Below are positions 28,112-37,674 of a stretch of 62,039 bases of DNA, piece by piece. The position numbers and the translations under genes are program-made. Location: contig NZ_JAHTIK010000001.1 of the NCBI RefSeq assembly GCF_025655475.1, forward strand, positions 681,612 to 743,650. The letters are read 5' to 3'. Under the pieces are notes generated by a model. That model did not search any database, had not been told where the DNA came from, and saw nothing but the letters and a program-made list of their open reading frames with translations. Source of the stretch: Kitasatospora sp. DSM 101779 (GTDB lineage: Bacteria; Actinomycetota; Actinomycetes; Streptomycetales; Streptomycetaceae). How positions within the stretch are numbered: the first letter of the stretch is position 1; each line of letters begins with the position of its first letter.

Positions 28112-29995
28112 ATGACGGTCCAGCCCGAAGGGCTTCCCCTGGCCGCCGAGTTCCCGGATGCGACCCGCGAGCAGTGGCAGCGCCTCGTCGAAGGCGTGCT
28201 GCGCAAGTCGGGTGTGCAGGACGCGAGCGGCGTTCAGGCGGAGGAAGCGCTCACCACCAAGCTCCAGGACGGGCTCAGCGCCCGCCCGCTGTACACCGCC
28301 GAGGAGGCGCCGGCCGACGCCGGCCTCCCCGGCTTCGCCCCGTACCTGCGGGGCGGCCGGCCGCACGGCTCCGCCGTCAACGGCTGGGACGTACGGCAGC
28401 GCCACGCCGACCCGGACGCCGCGCGCGCCAACGAGGCGGTCCTCGCCGACCTCGAGAACGGCGTCACCTCGCTCTGGCTGACCGTCGGCGACGGCGGCCT
28501 GCCGGTGGCCGCGCTGCCCACCGCGCTGCAGGGCGTGTACCTCGACCTGGCCTCCGTCGTTCTCGACGCGGGCGCCGAATTCCGGCCCGCAGCCGAGCAG
28601 TTGTTCGCCCTGCTGGCCGAGCGTGCGGTGCCCTCCGACGTGGCGTCGGGCAACCTCGGCGCCGACCCGCTGGGTCTGCTCGCCCGCACCGGCGACGACT
28701 CCGCCACCACCGCGCAGCTCGCCGAGGCCGCCGACCTGGCCGCGCACTGCGGCCGCACCTACCCGAACGTCCGCGCCCTGGCCGTCGACGCGCTGGTCTT
28801 CCACGACGCCGGCGCCTCCGCCGCCCAGGAGCTCGGCGCCTCGCTGGCCGCGGGCGTCGCCTACCTGCGCGCGCTGACCGCCGCCGGGCTGACCGTCGAC
28901 GAGGCCGCCGGCCAGCTGGAGTTCCGCTACGCGGCCACCGAGGACCAGTTCCTCGGCATCGCCAAGTTCCGTGCCGCACGGCGCCTGTGGGCCCGCGTCG
29001 CCGAGGTCTCCGGGGTGACCGGCCCGGCCGCCGCCCAGCGCCAGCACGCCGTCACCTCCTCGGTGATGATGACCGCCCGCGACCCGTGGGTGAACATGCT
29101 GCGCACCACCGTCGCCTGCCTGGCCGCAGGCGTCGGCGGCGCCGACGCCGTCACCGTGCAGCCCTTCGACGCCGAGGCCGGCCTGTCGGACGCCTTCGCC
29201 CGCCGGATCGCCCGCAACACCCAGGCGATCCTGCTGGAGGAGTCGAACCTGGCGAAGGTCATCGACCCGGCCGGCGGCTCCTGGTACGTCGAGACGCTCA
29301 CCGACGAGCTGGCAGGGGCCGCCTGGGCGTTCTTCCAGGAGATCGAGCGGGCCGGCGGCCTGCGCGAGGCCCTCGTCTCCGGCCTGGTCGGCGAGCGGAT
29401 CGCCGCGACCTGGGCCGAGCGCACGGCCCGCCTGGCCAAGCGGCGCGAGCCGGTCACCGGCGTCAGCGAGTTCCCGAACCTGGGCGAGCAGCCGCTCGTC
29501 CGCGAGCCCGCGCCCGCCCGCCGCGGCGGCGGCCTGCCGCAGGTCCGCCGCGCCGAGGCGTACGAGGCGCTGCGCGACCGCTCGGACGCGCACCTGGCCG
29601 CCGCCGGCACCCGGCCGAAGATCTTCCTGGCCTCGATCGGCACCGCCGCGGCGCACACCGCGCGCACCACCTTCGCCGCCAACCTCTTCCAGGCCGGCGG
29701 TATCGAGACCACCTCCGTGGAGGGCACGGACCCGGCCGCGCTGGCCGAGGCCTTCGCGGCGAGCGGCGCGACCGTCGCCTGCCTGTGCTCCGGCGACGCG
29801 CAGTACGCGGAGCACGGCGAGGCGGTCGCCAGGGCGCTGAAGACCGCGGGCGCCGCGAAGGTGCTGCTGGCCGGACGCCCCGGCGAGCTGCGCGAAGCCT
29901 TGGAGCGGGCGGGCGTGGACGCGTACGTGTTCGCCGGCTGCAACGCCGTCGAGGTCCTGACCTCCCTGCTGGACGAGATCGGAGTCGCCCGATGA
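28112..29995 (+). CDS. mutA: Methylmalonyl-CoA mutase small subunit
   Basis: Small (beta) subunit of the B12-dependent mutase that interconverts methylmalonyl-CoA and succinyl-CoA, 627 residues. It keeps the TIM-barrel mutase fold ([45 protein letters not shown]), but its C-terminal cobalamin-like domain lacks the DxHxxG motif, as expected for the non-catalytic subunit. A TAACCT box (28100-28105) lies 6 nt before the ATG, which suggests leaderless transcription. The stop codon overlaps the mutB start (ATGA), so the two subunits are translationally coupled. The pathway is propionate, odd-chain and branched amino-acid breakdown, and supply of extender units for polyketides. Confidence 0.96.
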   Translation: MTVQPEGLPLAAEFPDATREQWQRLVEGVLRKSGVQDASGVQAEEALTTKLQDGLSARPLYTAEEAPADAGLPGFAPYLRGGRPHGSAVNGWDVRQRHADPDAARANEAVLADLENGVTSLWLTVGDGGLPVAALPTALQGVYLDLASVVLDAGAEFRPAAEQLFALLAERAVPSDVASGNLGADPLGLLARTGDDSATTAQLAEAADLAAHCGRTYPNVRALAVDALVFHDAGASAAQELGASLAAGVAYLRALTAAGLTVDEAAGQLEFRYAATEDQFLGIAKFRAARRLWARVAEVSGVTGPAAAQRQHAVTSSVMMTARDPWVNMLRTTVACLAAGVGGADAVTVQPFDAEAGLSDAFARRIARNTQAILLEESNLAKVIDPAGGSWYVETLTDELAGAAWAFFQEIERAGGLREALVSGLVGERIAATWAERTARLAKRREPVTGVSEFPNLGEQPLVREPAPARRGGGLPQVRRAEAYEALRDRSDAHLAAAGTRPKIFLASIGTAAAHTARTTFAANLFQAGGIETTSVEGTDPAALAEAFAASGATVACLCSGDAQYAEHGEAVARALKTAGAAKVLLAGRPGELREALERAGVDAYVFAGCNAVEVLTSLLDEIGVAR

Positions 29996-32190
29996 TCCCC
30001 GACTTCACCACCATCGGGCTGGGCTCCGGCGCCCCCGCCGGCGACGGTGAGCAGTGGCGCGCCGCCTGGCAGCAGGCCACCGGCAAGGACGTCGACGAGC
30101 AGCTCTGGGAGACCCCGGAGGGCATCGGCGTCAAGCCGCTGTACACCGCGGAGGACCTGGCCGGCCTGGACTTCCTCGGCACCTACCCGGGCGTGGCCCC
30201 GTTCCTGCGCGGCCCCTACCCGACCATGTACGTCAACCAGCCGTGGACGGTCCGCCAGTATGCGGGCTTCTCCACCGCCGAGGAGTCCAACGCCTTCTAC
30301 CGCCGCAACCTCGCGGCCGGCCAGAAGGGCCTCTCGGTCGCCTTCGACCTGCCGACCCACCGCGGTTACGACAGCGACCACCCGCGGGTCACCGGCGACG
30401 TCGGCATGGCCGGCGTGGCCATCGACTCCATCTACGACATGCGCCAGCTCTTCGACGGCATCCCGCTGGACCGGATGTCGGTGTCGATGACCATGAACGG
30501 CGCGGTGCTGCCCGTGCTGGCGCTGTACATCGTGGCCGCCGAGGAGCAGGGGGTGCCGCCCGAGAAGCTGGCGGGGACCATCCAGAACGACATCCTCAAG
30601 GAGTTCATGGTCCGCAACACGTACATCTACCCGCCGCAGCCCTCGATGCGGATCATCTCGGACATCTTCGCGTACACCTCGCAGAAGATGCCGCGGTACA
30701 ACTCGATCTCGATCTCGGGCTACCACATCCAGGAGGCCGGCGCGACGGCCGACCTGGAGCTGGCGTACACCCTCGCGGACGGTGTGGAGTACCTGCGGGC
30801 CGGCCTCGGTGCCGGGCTGGACGTGGACGCGTTCGCGCCGCGGCTGTCGTTCTTCTGGGCCATCGGCATGAACTTCTTCATGGAGGTCGCCAAGCTGCGC
30901 GCGGCCCGGCTGCTGTGGGCCAAGCTGGTCAAGCAGTTCGACCCGCAGAACGCCAAGTCGCTGTCGCTGCGCACCCATTCGCAGACCTCCGGCTGGTCGC
31001 TCACCGCGCAGGACGTGTTCAACAACGTCACCCGCACCTGTGTGGAGGCGATGGCCGCGACCCAGGGCCACACCCAGTCGCTGCACACCAACGCCCTCGA
31101 CGAGGCGCTCGCCCTGCCGACCGACTTCTCCGCCCGGATCGCCCGCAACACCCAGCTGATGCTGCAGCAGGAGTCCGGCACCTGCCGGGTCATCGACCCG
31201 TGGGGCGGCTCGGCGTACGTCGAGAAGCTCACCCACGACCTGGCCCGCCGCGCCTGGCAGCACATCCAGGAGGTCGAGGCGGCCGGCGGCATGGCCAAGG
31301 CGATCGACGCGGGCATCCCCAAGCTGCGCGTCGAGGAGGCCGCCGCCCGCACCCAGGCGCGGATCGACTCCGGCCGCCAGCCGGTGATCGGCGTCAACAA
31401 GTACCGGGTCGCCAACGACGAACAGATCGACGTCCTCAAGGTCGACAACTCCTCGGTGCGCGCCCAGCAGATCGCGAAGCTCCGCCGGCTGCGCGCCGAG
31501 CGGGACGAGCAGGTCTGCCAGGACGCCCTGCACGCGCTGACCCGGGCCGCCGAGGCCGGGCCGCAGGGCGCCTCGCTGGACGGCAACCTGCTGGCGCTCG
31601 CGGTGAACGCCGCCCGTGCCAAGGCCACCGTCGGCGAGATCTCCGACGCACTCGAGAAGGTGTACGGCCGGCACTCCGGGCAGATCCGTACCATCTCCGG
31701 TGTGTACCGAGACGAAGCAGGCCCCTCCACCTCGCTGCAGCGCACCCGCGACCTCGTCGAGCGCTTCGAGGAGGCCGAGGGCCGCCGCCCCCGCATCCTG
31801 GTCGCCAAGATGGGCCAGGACGGCCACGACCGCGGCCAGAAGGTGATCGCCACGGCCTTCGCCGACCTGGGCTTCACCGTCGACGTCGGCCCGCTGTTCC
31901 AGACCCCGGCGGAGGTCGCCCGGCAGGCCGTCGAGGCCGACGTGCACATCGTCGGCGTCTCCTCGCTGGCGGCCGGCCACCTCACCCTGGTGCCCGCGCT
32001 GAAGGCCGAACTCGCCGAGGCCGGACGCGAGGACATCACCATCGTGGTCGGCGGCGTCATCCCGCCGCAGGACATCCCGACGCTCCTCGACATGGGCGCC
32101 GCCGCGGTCTTCCCGCCCGGCACCGTGATCCCGGACGCCGCCCACGATCTGCTCACCTCGCTCGCCGCCGACCTCGGCCACGAGCTGTGA
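29992..32190 (+). CDS. mutB: Methylmalonyl-CoA mutase large subunit
   Basis: Catalytic subunit of 732 residues. The barrel contains [31 protein letters not shown] and [20 protein letters not shown]. The C-terminal domain binds adenosylcobalamin base-off through His612 in DGHDRG (610-615), with [10 protein letters not shown] and [10 protein letters not shown] following. Length and motifs are typical. Its ATG overlaps the mutA stop codon by four bases. MeaB is encoded 11 bp downstream, so the operon supplies both enzyme subunits and the repair chaperone. Confidence 0.97.
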   Translation: MIPDFTTIGLGSGAPAGDGEQWRAAWQQATGKDVDEQLWETPEGIGVKPLYTAEDLAGLDFLGTYPGVAPFLRGPYPTMYVNQPWTVRQYAGFSTAEESNAFYRRNLAAGQKGLSVAFDLPTHRGYDSDHPRVTGDVGMAGVAIDSIYDMRQLFDGIPLDRMSVSMTMNGAVLPVLALYIVAAEEQGVPPEKLAGTIQNDILKEFMVRNTYIYPPQPSMRIISDIFAYTSQKMPRYNSISISGYHIQEAGATADLELAYTLADGVEYLRAGLGAGLDVDAFAPRLSFFWAIGMNFFMEVAKLRAARLLWAKLVKQFDPQNAKSLSLRTHSQTSGWSLTAQDVFNNVTRTCVEAMAATQGHTQSLHTNALDEALALPTDFSARIARNTQLMLQQESGTCRVIDPWGGSAYVEKLTHDLARRAWQHIQEVEAAGGMAKAIDAGIPKLRVEEAAARTQARIDSGRQPVIGVNKYRVANDEQIDVLKVDNSSVRAQQIAKLRRLRAERDEQVCQDALHALTRAAEAGPQGASLDGNLLALAVNAARAKATVGEISDALEKVYGRHSGQIRTISGVYRDEAGPSTSLQRTRDLVERFEEAEGRRPRILVAKMGQDGHDRGQKVIATAFADLGFTVDVGPLFQTPAEVARQAVEADVHIVGVSSLAAGHLTLVPALKAELAEAGREDITIVVGGVIPPQDIPTLLDMGAAAVFPPGTVIPDAAHDLLTSLAADLGHEL

Positions 32191-32201
32191 GCCGCTGAGC
32201 C

Positions 32202-33191
32202 GTGGCCCGGACGATCGACCTCGACCAGTACCGGCAGGGTGTCCTGGACGGCTCGCGCGCCTGGATCGCGCGGGCCATCACCCTCGTCGAGTCCATCCGG
32301 CCCGACCACCGCGAGCTCGCCCAGCGGCTGCTGGTCGACCTGCTGCCGCACTCCGGCCGGGCGGTCCGGGTGGGCATCACCGGCGTGCCCGGTGTGGGCA
32401 AGTCGACCTTCATCGAGGCCCTCGGCACCATGCTCACCGGCCTGGGGCACAGGGTCGCGGTGCTCGCCGTCGACCCGACCTCCAGCCGGACGGGCGGCTC
32501 CATCCTCGGCGACAAGACGCGGATGGAGAAGCTCTCCGTCGACCCGAACGCCTTCGTCCGGCCCTCCCCCACCTCCGGGACGCTCGGCGGCGTGGCCCGC
32601 GCCACCCGCGAGTCCATGGTGGTGATGGAGGCCGCCGGGTACGACGTCGTCCTGGTGGAGACGGTCGGCGTCGGGCAGTCGGAGACCACCGTCGCGGGCA
32701 TGGTGGACTCCTTCCTGCTGCTCACCCTCGCGCGCACCGGCGACCAGCTCCAGGGCATCAAGAAGGGCGTCCTGGAGCTGGCCGACCTGGTCGCCGTCAA
32801 CAAGGCGGACGGCCCGCACGAGCGGGACGCCAAGGCCGCCGCCCGCGAACTGGCCGGCGCCCTGCGGCTGCTCCAGCCGCCGGACGCCGCCTGGACGCCG
32901 CCGGTGCTCACCTGCAGCGGCCTGTCCGGCAACGGGCTGGACGAGCTGTGGGACCGCCTGCGGCAGCACCGCAGCCTGCTCGACGCCACCGGCGCACTGG
33001 ACGCCAAGCGGCGCGACCAGCAGGTCGACTGGACGTGGGCGATGGTCCACGACCAGTTGCTCGCCAGGCTCCGCGAGCACCCCGAGGTGCGGCGGCTCGT
33101 CCCCGTCGTGGAGCAGCAGGTCCGGCAGGGCACGCTGACCGCCACCCTGGCCGCCCAGCGCATCCTCGACGGCTTCGGCTCGGCGAACTGA
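32202..33191 (+). CDS. meaB: Methylmalonyl-CoA mutase-associated GTPase MeaB
   Basis: G3E-family GTPase of 329 residues that protects and reactivates methylmalonyl-CoA mutase and gates cofactor loading. The P-loop is GVPGVGKST (61-69), followed by [18 protein letters not shown], the switch region [10 protein letters not shown] and the guanine-specificity motif NKADG. The start is GTG, 11 bp after mutB and without a strong Shine-Dalgarno sequence, so translation is probably coupled. A compact hairpin follows the stop codon. Confidence 0.95.
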   Translation: MARTIDLDQYRQGVLDGSRAWIARAITLVESIRPDHRELAQRLLVDLLPHSGRAVRVGITGVPGVGKSTFIEALGTMLTGLGHRVAVLAVDPTSSRTGGSILGDKTRMEKLSVDPNAFVRPSPTSGTLGGVARATRESMVVMEAAGYDVVLVETVGVGQSETTVAGMVDSFLLLTLARTGDQLQGIKKGVLELADLVAVNKADGPHERDAKAAARELAGALRLLQPPDAAWTPPVLTCSGLSGNGLDELWDRLRQHRSLLDATGALDAKRRDQQVDWTWAMVHDQLLARLREHPEVRRLVPVVEQQVRQGTLTATLAAQRILDGFGSAN

Positions 33192-33241
33192 CCCCGCGGC
33201 AACGGCCGGTGGGAGCGCGGCACGCGCCCCGCCGGCCGGTC

Positions 33242-33259
33242 CGGCGGCTGGAGCCGCCG
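33242..33259 (+). terminator. Small hairpin after the mut operon
   Basis: CGGCGGC and GCCGCCG arms around TGGA, about 50 bp after the meaB stop codon, in a strongly GC-rich context. It is a plausible intrinsic terminator of the mutAB-meaB operon. Confidence 0.55.
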
Positions 33260-33715
33260 CGGTGGCGGACGACGTCGGCCACCGTCCGGACGGTCATCGC
33301 CTTCCCGGTCGGCAGCAGCAGGACCGCGGGCACCGTCTCTCCCTCGCCGCGGACAACAGGGGCGCTTCATGCAGCGTGCGGAGAACCTCTCCGCAGGTCG
33401 CGCTCAGTAGTACCGCAGGTAATAAGGTCGTTATCCGAGGGACAACTTCACCACCGCACCGGCCCCGATGACCCGTCAGCCGCCCACCAGCAACGATCGA
33501 GGCGCAGCGCCGGTTCTCGTTCCGATGTTCCTACCGAAGGCCGCCCCCGCCGCTCCAGCACCTGCGCGGCTGCCGCCGTTGCCGAGCCCGCAGTGTGCCG
33601 AGACTTCCGGTACACGTTCGCCGGGCTCTCCCGGCCTCGCGCAAGCACCCCAACACCGACAGCAGCCCCTCGTCGTGGGCAGGATGACCCCCGCACCCCC
33701 TCCTCCAGCGTCAGC
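33260..33715. other. Intergenic region with a 7-bp-stem hairpin
   Basis: No supported gene is seen. GCGGAGA-ACC-TCTCCGC (33378-33394) is a perfect 7-bp hairpin, followed by an AT-richer patch around 33420-33440 (TAATAAGGTCGTTAT) that stands out from the neighbouring sequence. The lower GC content fits the accessory character of the region to the right. Confidence 0.45.
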
Positions 33716-34492
33716 TCACCAGCCCGAGCCCCCCGGGAGGCCGGCCACCACGAGGGCGACGGCTTCCTCCGGAGTCTCGGTGCGCGCGACCAACTCCCCG
33801 CCTCGGCGCCGCACCCCGTACAGCCGCTCGTCGTGCGGGAGCAGGCCGTACCCGACCTGCCCCTCCCAGAGGCCGTACCCGACCTGCCTCTTCTCAGAAG
33901 GCTTGATTGTGGTGGAGAACCATACGTTGAAGTGGCTGGTGATCGGCGTCAGCCTGCGGAGCGCCGGCTGGGCGTACGCCGCCACCAACAGCGCGTGCGT
34001 GCGAGGGAGCCGGCCCCACGACGATGTGTGAAAGCGGTCGAGCTTGACGTGCCACGCCAACTCGACCGCGCCGAACGGCTCCTGCTCGTGCGCCAAAGCC
34101 CACGGGTGGAACGCGATGCACGGGGCCTGGGCCCTGGTCTCTGTCAGTCCCGCACCACTCATCCACGCCGCTGTTGCCCTGACCACTTCGGCCGGCCCCG
34201 CGATCCACCCACCGGCCATGGTCACGCCGTGGCTCTGGAGGGTCATCCAGAAGCCCCCGCACTGCTCGCCGGGCGGATACACCGACAACCGCCGCGAGCC
34301 CTCAGTCTGCTCGTAGGGCGGATACACCGTCACCCGTCGGCCGGGCCCCTCAACGCCATACCTCGCGATGCCCGGAAGCTCACCGTCCGGCTCGGGCAGG
34401 ACGACCCCGAGGCCCTCCGCCGTACACCTCAACACCTCCCCGAGCACCCCGTTGACCAACTCACGCCCGCCTGCCCCCGCCCCGAAGCTCAC
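33716..34492 (-). CDS. DUF6193 family protein
   Basis: Protein of 258 residues resembling the actinobacterial DUF6193 family, which databases associate with natural-product loci although no reaction is known. The recognisable part is the C-terminal half, with LPRTHALLVAAYAQPALRRL and TPITSHFNVWFST. Two internal tandem duplications are visible: VYPPYEQ/VYPPGEQ near residues 55-80 (45-bp DNA repeat) and QVGYGLWEG/QVGYGLLPH near residues 202-220 (27-bp DNA repeat). Both keep the frame. The start is GTG with a weak ribosome-binding site, so its exact position is uncertain. Neighbours give no functional hint. Confidence 0.7.
   Translation of the reverse strand: MSFGAGAGGRELVNGVLGEVLRCTAEGLGVVLPEPDGELPGIARYGVEGPGRRVTVYPPYEQTEGSRRLSVYPPGEQCGGFWMTLQSHGVTMAGGWIAGPAEVVRATAAWMSGAGLTETRAQAPCIAFHPWALAHEQEPFGAVELAWHVKLDRFHTSSWGRLPRTHALLVAAYAQPALRRLTPITSHFNVWFSTTIKPSEKRQVGYGLWEGQVGYGLLPHDERLYGVRRRGGELVARTETPEEAVALVVAGLPGGSGW
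33845..33898. repeat. 27-bp in-frame tandem duplication in the DUF6193 gene
   Basis: Two copies start at 33845 and 33872 and share GGCCGTACCCGACCTGCC, with a few differences at the unit ends. The period equals nine codons and encodes QVGYGL twice. Confidence 0.8.
34262..34351. repeat. 45-bp in-frame tandem duplication in the DUF6193 gene
   Basis: Two copies, 34262-34306 and 34307-34351, share CTGCTCG and GGGCGGATACACCG blocks. The period equals fifteen codons and encodes the repeated VYPPxEQ stretch. The copies have diverged at several positions, so the event is not recent. Confidence 0.8.
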
Positions 34493-34992
34493 CCGCTCAG
34501 TGTGCCGCGTGGCAGCGCCCGGCCTACCAGGTCGACACAGGGGGATTGGGGCCGGCGATCCCCGGTGACGGGAGGCGCAATTGCGGAAAGTCCGGGACCG
34601 GCAGCGTCGCTGGTCCCGGCGGTCGGGGGATGCCCGGCAAGAGCGGCACCGGCGCGGCCCGATGGTGGCCCACCGCTCGGCCGCGCGTGAGCAGCGGAGC
34701 GGGCTTGTGAACGCACAGACTGATCAGCAGAGCACCAAGGCAACTCACCGTGACCAAGCCAACTGATACTGGCGGATACGCGACACCTCAACATGCGAGC
34801 CCACCAGTCTCACCCCCCGTTCCCGCCCGGGGGCGCGCCGCCGGGGCGCACGGCACTCCGTTCGGGGCGGAACCACTCGATGGGGGCACATCCGCGGCGT
34901 GTCCCTCGGACGTCCGCCTCCGGCTGCGCTGTTCTGGTCGGCACCGAAGGCGGTACTCCGCCGCCGACCCGTCCCCACCCGGAGGTTCCCCG
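34493..34992. other. Intergenic region with a bulged hairpin
   Basis: No gene with family support is seen in these 500 bp. Positions 34592-34619 form a long hairpin: outer arms CCGGGACC/GGTCCCGG and an inner CAGCG/CGCTG pair with a small bulge. It could be a terminator or an RNA structure, but no adjacent transcript is known. The right end holds the copZ ribosome-binding site GGAGG (34981-34985); no clear copper-regulator operator was found. Confidence 0.5.
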
Positions 34993-35208
34993 ATGTCCAC
35001 GACCGCCGTCTTCAGTGTCGAAGGCATGAGCTGCGGCCACTGCGAGCGGACCGTCACCGCGGGCCTCGCCGCACTGCCGGGTGTCACCGGCGTCAACGCC
35101 CACGCCGCCACGGGCCAGGTCACCGTGGAGTCGGCCGGCGACCTCGACGAGTCCATGGTGCGCAGCGTGGTCGGCGAGGCCGGCTTCACCCTCGTCGGCC
35201 GGGTCTGA
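34993..35208 (+). CDS. copZ: Heavy-metal-associated copper chaperone
   Basis: HMA-domain protein of 71 residues. The metal-binding motif is GMSCGHC with Cys14 and Cys17, followed by GVTGVNAHAATGQVTVES, the usual ferredoxin-like fold. CopZ proteins bind Cu(I) in the cytosol and pass it to a CopA P-type ATPase or the CsoR repressor. Neither partner is encoded nearby, so this is a stand-alone copy. GGAGG lies 7 nt before the ATG. A 14-bp tandem repeat begins just after the stop codon. Confidence 0.9.
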   Translation: MSTTAVFSVEGMSCGHCERTVTAGLAALPGVTGVNAHAATGQVTVESAGDLDESMVRSVVGEAGFTLVGRV

Positions 35209-35219
35209 GGCACGGCCGT

Positions 35220-35317
35220 ACCGGCATTCCCTGACCGGCGTTCCCTGACCGGCGTTCCCTGACCGGCGTTCCCTGACCGGCGTGTTCAGGCGGGCGTGTT
35301 CAGGCGGGCGTGTTCAG
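35220..35317. repeat. 14-bp tandem repeat (seven units)
   Basis: Seven units of exactly 14 bp run from 35220 to 35317. Units 1-4 are ACCGGCRTTCCCTG, unit 5 is the hybrid ACCGGCGTGTTCAG, and units 6-7 are GCGGGCGTGTTCAG. The array fills the gap between copZ and the convergent kinase gene and runs through the kinase stop codon (35300-35302). Its last units encode the terminal Leu-Asn-Thr-Pro-Ala of the kinase. Confidence 0.92.
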
Positions 35318-36958
35318 TGCCTCGGGGGCCGGTTCCGGTCCGGCGGCGCGGCCGGGGAGCAGGGGCGTCAGCACCGCGGCCAGGCCGCACCAGGTCAGCA
35401 GGCCGAGACCGTTGGCCTTCAGGATCCCGAGGCCCGCGGCCTCGACGTAGAACCCGGTCGCGAACGCCGCGTTCACCAGGGCTGCGCTGACCGCCATCTG
35501 CGCCTCGGCCTCGTGGCGGCCGAACAGCCGGCCGAGGCCGCGGGCCAGCGGCTTCTGCAGCACCAGCACGACGGGGCACATCGCCACCGTCAGGACGAGC
35601 GCCACCCACCAGGCCGTCTTCGAGGAGAACAGCAGCAGGACACCGGAGACCAGGGTCACCGCCACCGCGGCGAAGAGCCCGCCGGTGCCCCGGTCGAGCT
35701 GCGGCGAGGGCTTGTCGATCCACAGCAGTGCGGCGACCACGAGGAAGGCACCGACCCCGGCCAGCGCAGCGGCCCACGGCGTCCAGGAGTCGAAGGCGAC
35801 CAGCTGAACGGCGACGGCAGCGCTGCCCGCGAGCGCGCTGCGGCGCAGCGCGGAGGCCCGGGCGGTCATCGGCCGTCCGGGCTCGGCGGGTGCATCGCCT
35901 GGCAGGGCGGGGTGCGGGTGCGGGTCTGCCCCGGGCGCCGGCGGGGGCGCGCTCCGCGGGTCCGTGGTGCCGGCCGGGCCCGCGGTGGCGGCCCCGCCGG
36001 TGGTGCCGCCCGCTCCGGTGGTCCGGACGCCGGGGGCGTCGCCCCGGGTCGGGGAGCCGTCGAGGGGTCCGGACGGATGCGCTCCCGCCTGCGGGGCCGT
36101 GGTGCTCGGACCGGCCTGCGCGGGTGCGGGCGCCGTCAGCAGCGCGCCGATGTGCTCGGCGACCTGCTCGGCGCTGCCCGGCCGCTCCCCCGGGTCCTTG
36201 GCCAGCAGCGCGAGGACGAGGGCGTCGACCCCGGCCGGGACACCGGGCCGTACGCCGCTGGGCGCCTCGGGCTGCCGGGTGAGGTGCTGGTGGAGGACGG
36301 CGAGCGGTGCGCCGGTGAACGGCGGACGACCCGTCAGGAGGGCGTGCAGCAGGCAGCCGACGGCGTACAGGTCGGCGGCCGGGCCGATGCCGCGGTCGCC
36401 GCGGGCCTGTTCGGGGGACATGTAGGCGGCGGTGCCCATGGCGGTACCGGTACCGGTGAACGAGTGATTCTCGTACAGGTGCTTGACGATCCCGAAGTCG
36501 AGGATCTTGACCGTTCCGCCGGGCAGCAGCATGGCGTTGGCCGGTTTGATGTCCCGGTGGACGAGGCCGGCCCGGTGGGCGGCGGCCAGGCCGGTGCAGA
36601 CCTGCTGCGTCCAGCCGAGGGCGTCCGGCACCGCGGGCAGCGGCCCCTCGTCGAGGACGTCCTCCAGGGCGCGCCCGTCGAGGTGTTCCATGACCAGGAA
36701 GGGTGCGCCGCCGTGCTCCGGGCCGGCCCGGCCGAAGTCGTGGACGGTGACGATGTGCGGGCTGCTGAGGTTGCCGGCGGCCCGGGCCTCGGCGGCGAAC
36801 CGCTCGACGCCCGAGGAGGAGCTGTCGGCGCCTGTGAGCAGCTTCACCGCCACCGGCCGGCCGACCCGCTCGTCGTACGCCCGCCACACCTGTCCCATGC
36901 CCCCGGTGCCGAGCACCGTCTCCAGCCGGTACCGGCCGTCCAGCCGCTCGCCCTGCAT
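35300..36958 (-). CDS. Ser/Thr protein kinase with C-terminal membrane domain
   Basis: Hanks-type kinase of 552 residues. The catalytic domain (about 10-275) has the glycine loop LGTGGMGQVW (17-26), Lys39 in VAVKL, HRDIKPAN, DFGIVKHL and the activation segment ending AAYMSPEQARG. A Pro/Ala/Gly-rich linker (about 285-375) leads to a C-terminal domain with six or so hydrophobic helices (from SALAGSAAVAVQLVAF to LGLLTWCGLAAVLTPLL). Multiple C-terminal helices instead of an extracellular PASTA sensor suggest sensing within the membrane. The chosen ATG follows a G-rich stretch; frames are open upstream. The last codons lie inside the 14-bp tandem repeat. Confidence 0.9.
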   Translation of the reverse strand: MQGERLDGRYRLETVLGTGGMGQVWRAYDERVGRPVAVKLLTGADSSSSGVERFAAEARAAGNLSSPHIVTVHDFGRAGPEHGGAPFLVMEHLDGRALEDVLDEGPLPAVPDALGWTQQVCTGLAAAHRAGLVHRDIKPANAMLLPGGTVKILDFGIVKHLYENHSFTGTGTAMGTAAYMSPEQARGDRGIGPAADLYAVGCLLHALLTGRPPFTGAPLAVLHQHLTRQPEAPSGVRPGVPAGVDALVLALLAKDPGERPGSAEQVAEHIGALLTAPAPAQAGPSTTAPQAGAHPSGPLDGSPTRGDAPGVRTTGAGGTTGGAATAGPAGTTDPRSAPPPAPGADPHPHPALPGDAPAEPGRPMTARASALRRSALAGSAAVAVQLVAFDSWTPWAAALAGVGAFLVVAALLWIDKPSPQLDRGTGGLFAAVAVTLVSGVLLLFSSKTAWWVALVLTVAMCPVVLVLQKPLARGLGRLFGRHEAEAQMAVSAALVNAAFATGFYVEAAGLGILKANGLGLLTWCGLAAVLTPLLPGRAAGPEPAPEALNTPA

Positions 36959-37105
36959 CCCCACCCCCGTCAGGTGCCCAGGGGCACGACCCGTCCGGAC
37001 ACCCCCACCGCCCCGGCACTCTACCGGGACGACCACCCGGCCCGGGCGTCGTCACCGGGCCCCGCGCTCCGCCCGGCACACCGCAGGGGATGGAAGGATG
37101 GCGGC

Positions 37106-37674
37106 ATGTCGGACTTCGAGAGCTCCGAGCGCCACACCCAGTTGCTCCAGTACGCGCAGAGCCTGACCCCGCCCTCCGGCTGGAAGATCGAAGTGTCCGG
37201 GGACGAGATCATCATGATGGCCGGGCCCTCGGTGATCCACCAGCGCAACCTGCTGGTCGTCCGCGAGCAGTTCGACGCCCACCGACCGGCCGGGCCGATG
37301 CCGAGCGAGAACACCGACCTCGCATCGCCGAACGTCGGCAGCTGTGCAATCCGGATCTCACCTACATCCCGCTCTCCGTGGTCGAGCTGGGCGGCGACGA
37401 GGTGCCCGCGGAGCTCGCCGAGATCGCCGTGGAGGTCGTCTCTCCGTCCAACCCCGAGAACGACCTGGTCGGCAAGGTCCGCGACTACCCGCTCATGCGG
37501 ATCCCGCTGTACCTGCTGATCGACCCGCGCGAGGGGACGGTCGTGCTGTACGCCGAGCCGGACAACGGTGTCTACCACCGGCAGTGGCGCGGCGTGTTCG
37601 GTGACACCGTGCCCGTTCCGGCGCCCTTCTCGTTCGGGCTGGTGACGGGTGACCTGATCCGCTACCCGGCCTGA
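37106..37674 (+). pseudogene. Uma2 family protein, frameshifted
   Basis: A Uma2 (DUF820) restriction-endonuclease-fold protein split over two frames. The N-terminal part starts at the ATG at 37106 (MSDFESSERHTQLL, GWKIEVSGDEIIMMAGPS) and runs to ENTDLASPNVG. The C-terminal part continues in another frame from NPDLTYIPLSVVEL through the catalytic region IAVEVVSPSNPENDLVGKVRDYP to DLIRYPA. The break is between about 37335 and 37350. Either a one-base indel inactivated the gene or the base call is wrong. I see no slippery site for programmed frameshifting. GGAAGGATGG precedes the ATG. Uma2 genes are abundant in streptomycetes and their function is unknown. Confidence 0.8.

Noticed and set aside
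26474..29815. A 1113-codon minus-strand open frame crossing the pseudogenes and mutA
   Set aside because: Most of it is antisense to mutA. Only short pieces have protein-like sequence, and these are the ricin-like and permease-start remnants.
34745..35213. Minus-strand gene opposite copZ
   Set aside because: It is the complement of an intact copper chaperone gene and has no features of its own.
35220..35317. CRISPR array
   Set aside because: Units are contiguous 14-bp tandem repeats with no spacers and no cas genes nearby.
37335..37350. Programmed ribosomal frameshift in the Uma2 gene
   Set aside because: No slippery heptamer or downstream structure is visible, and Uma2 proteins are made from single frames.
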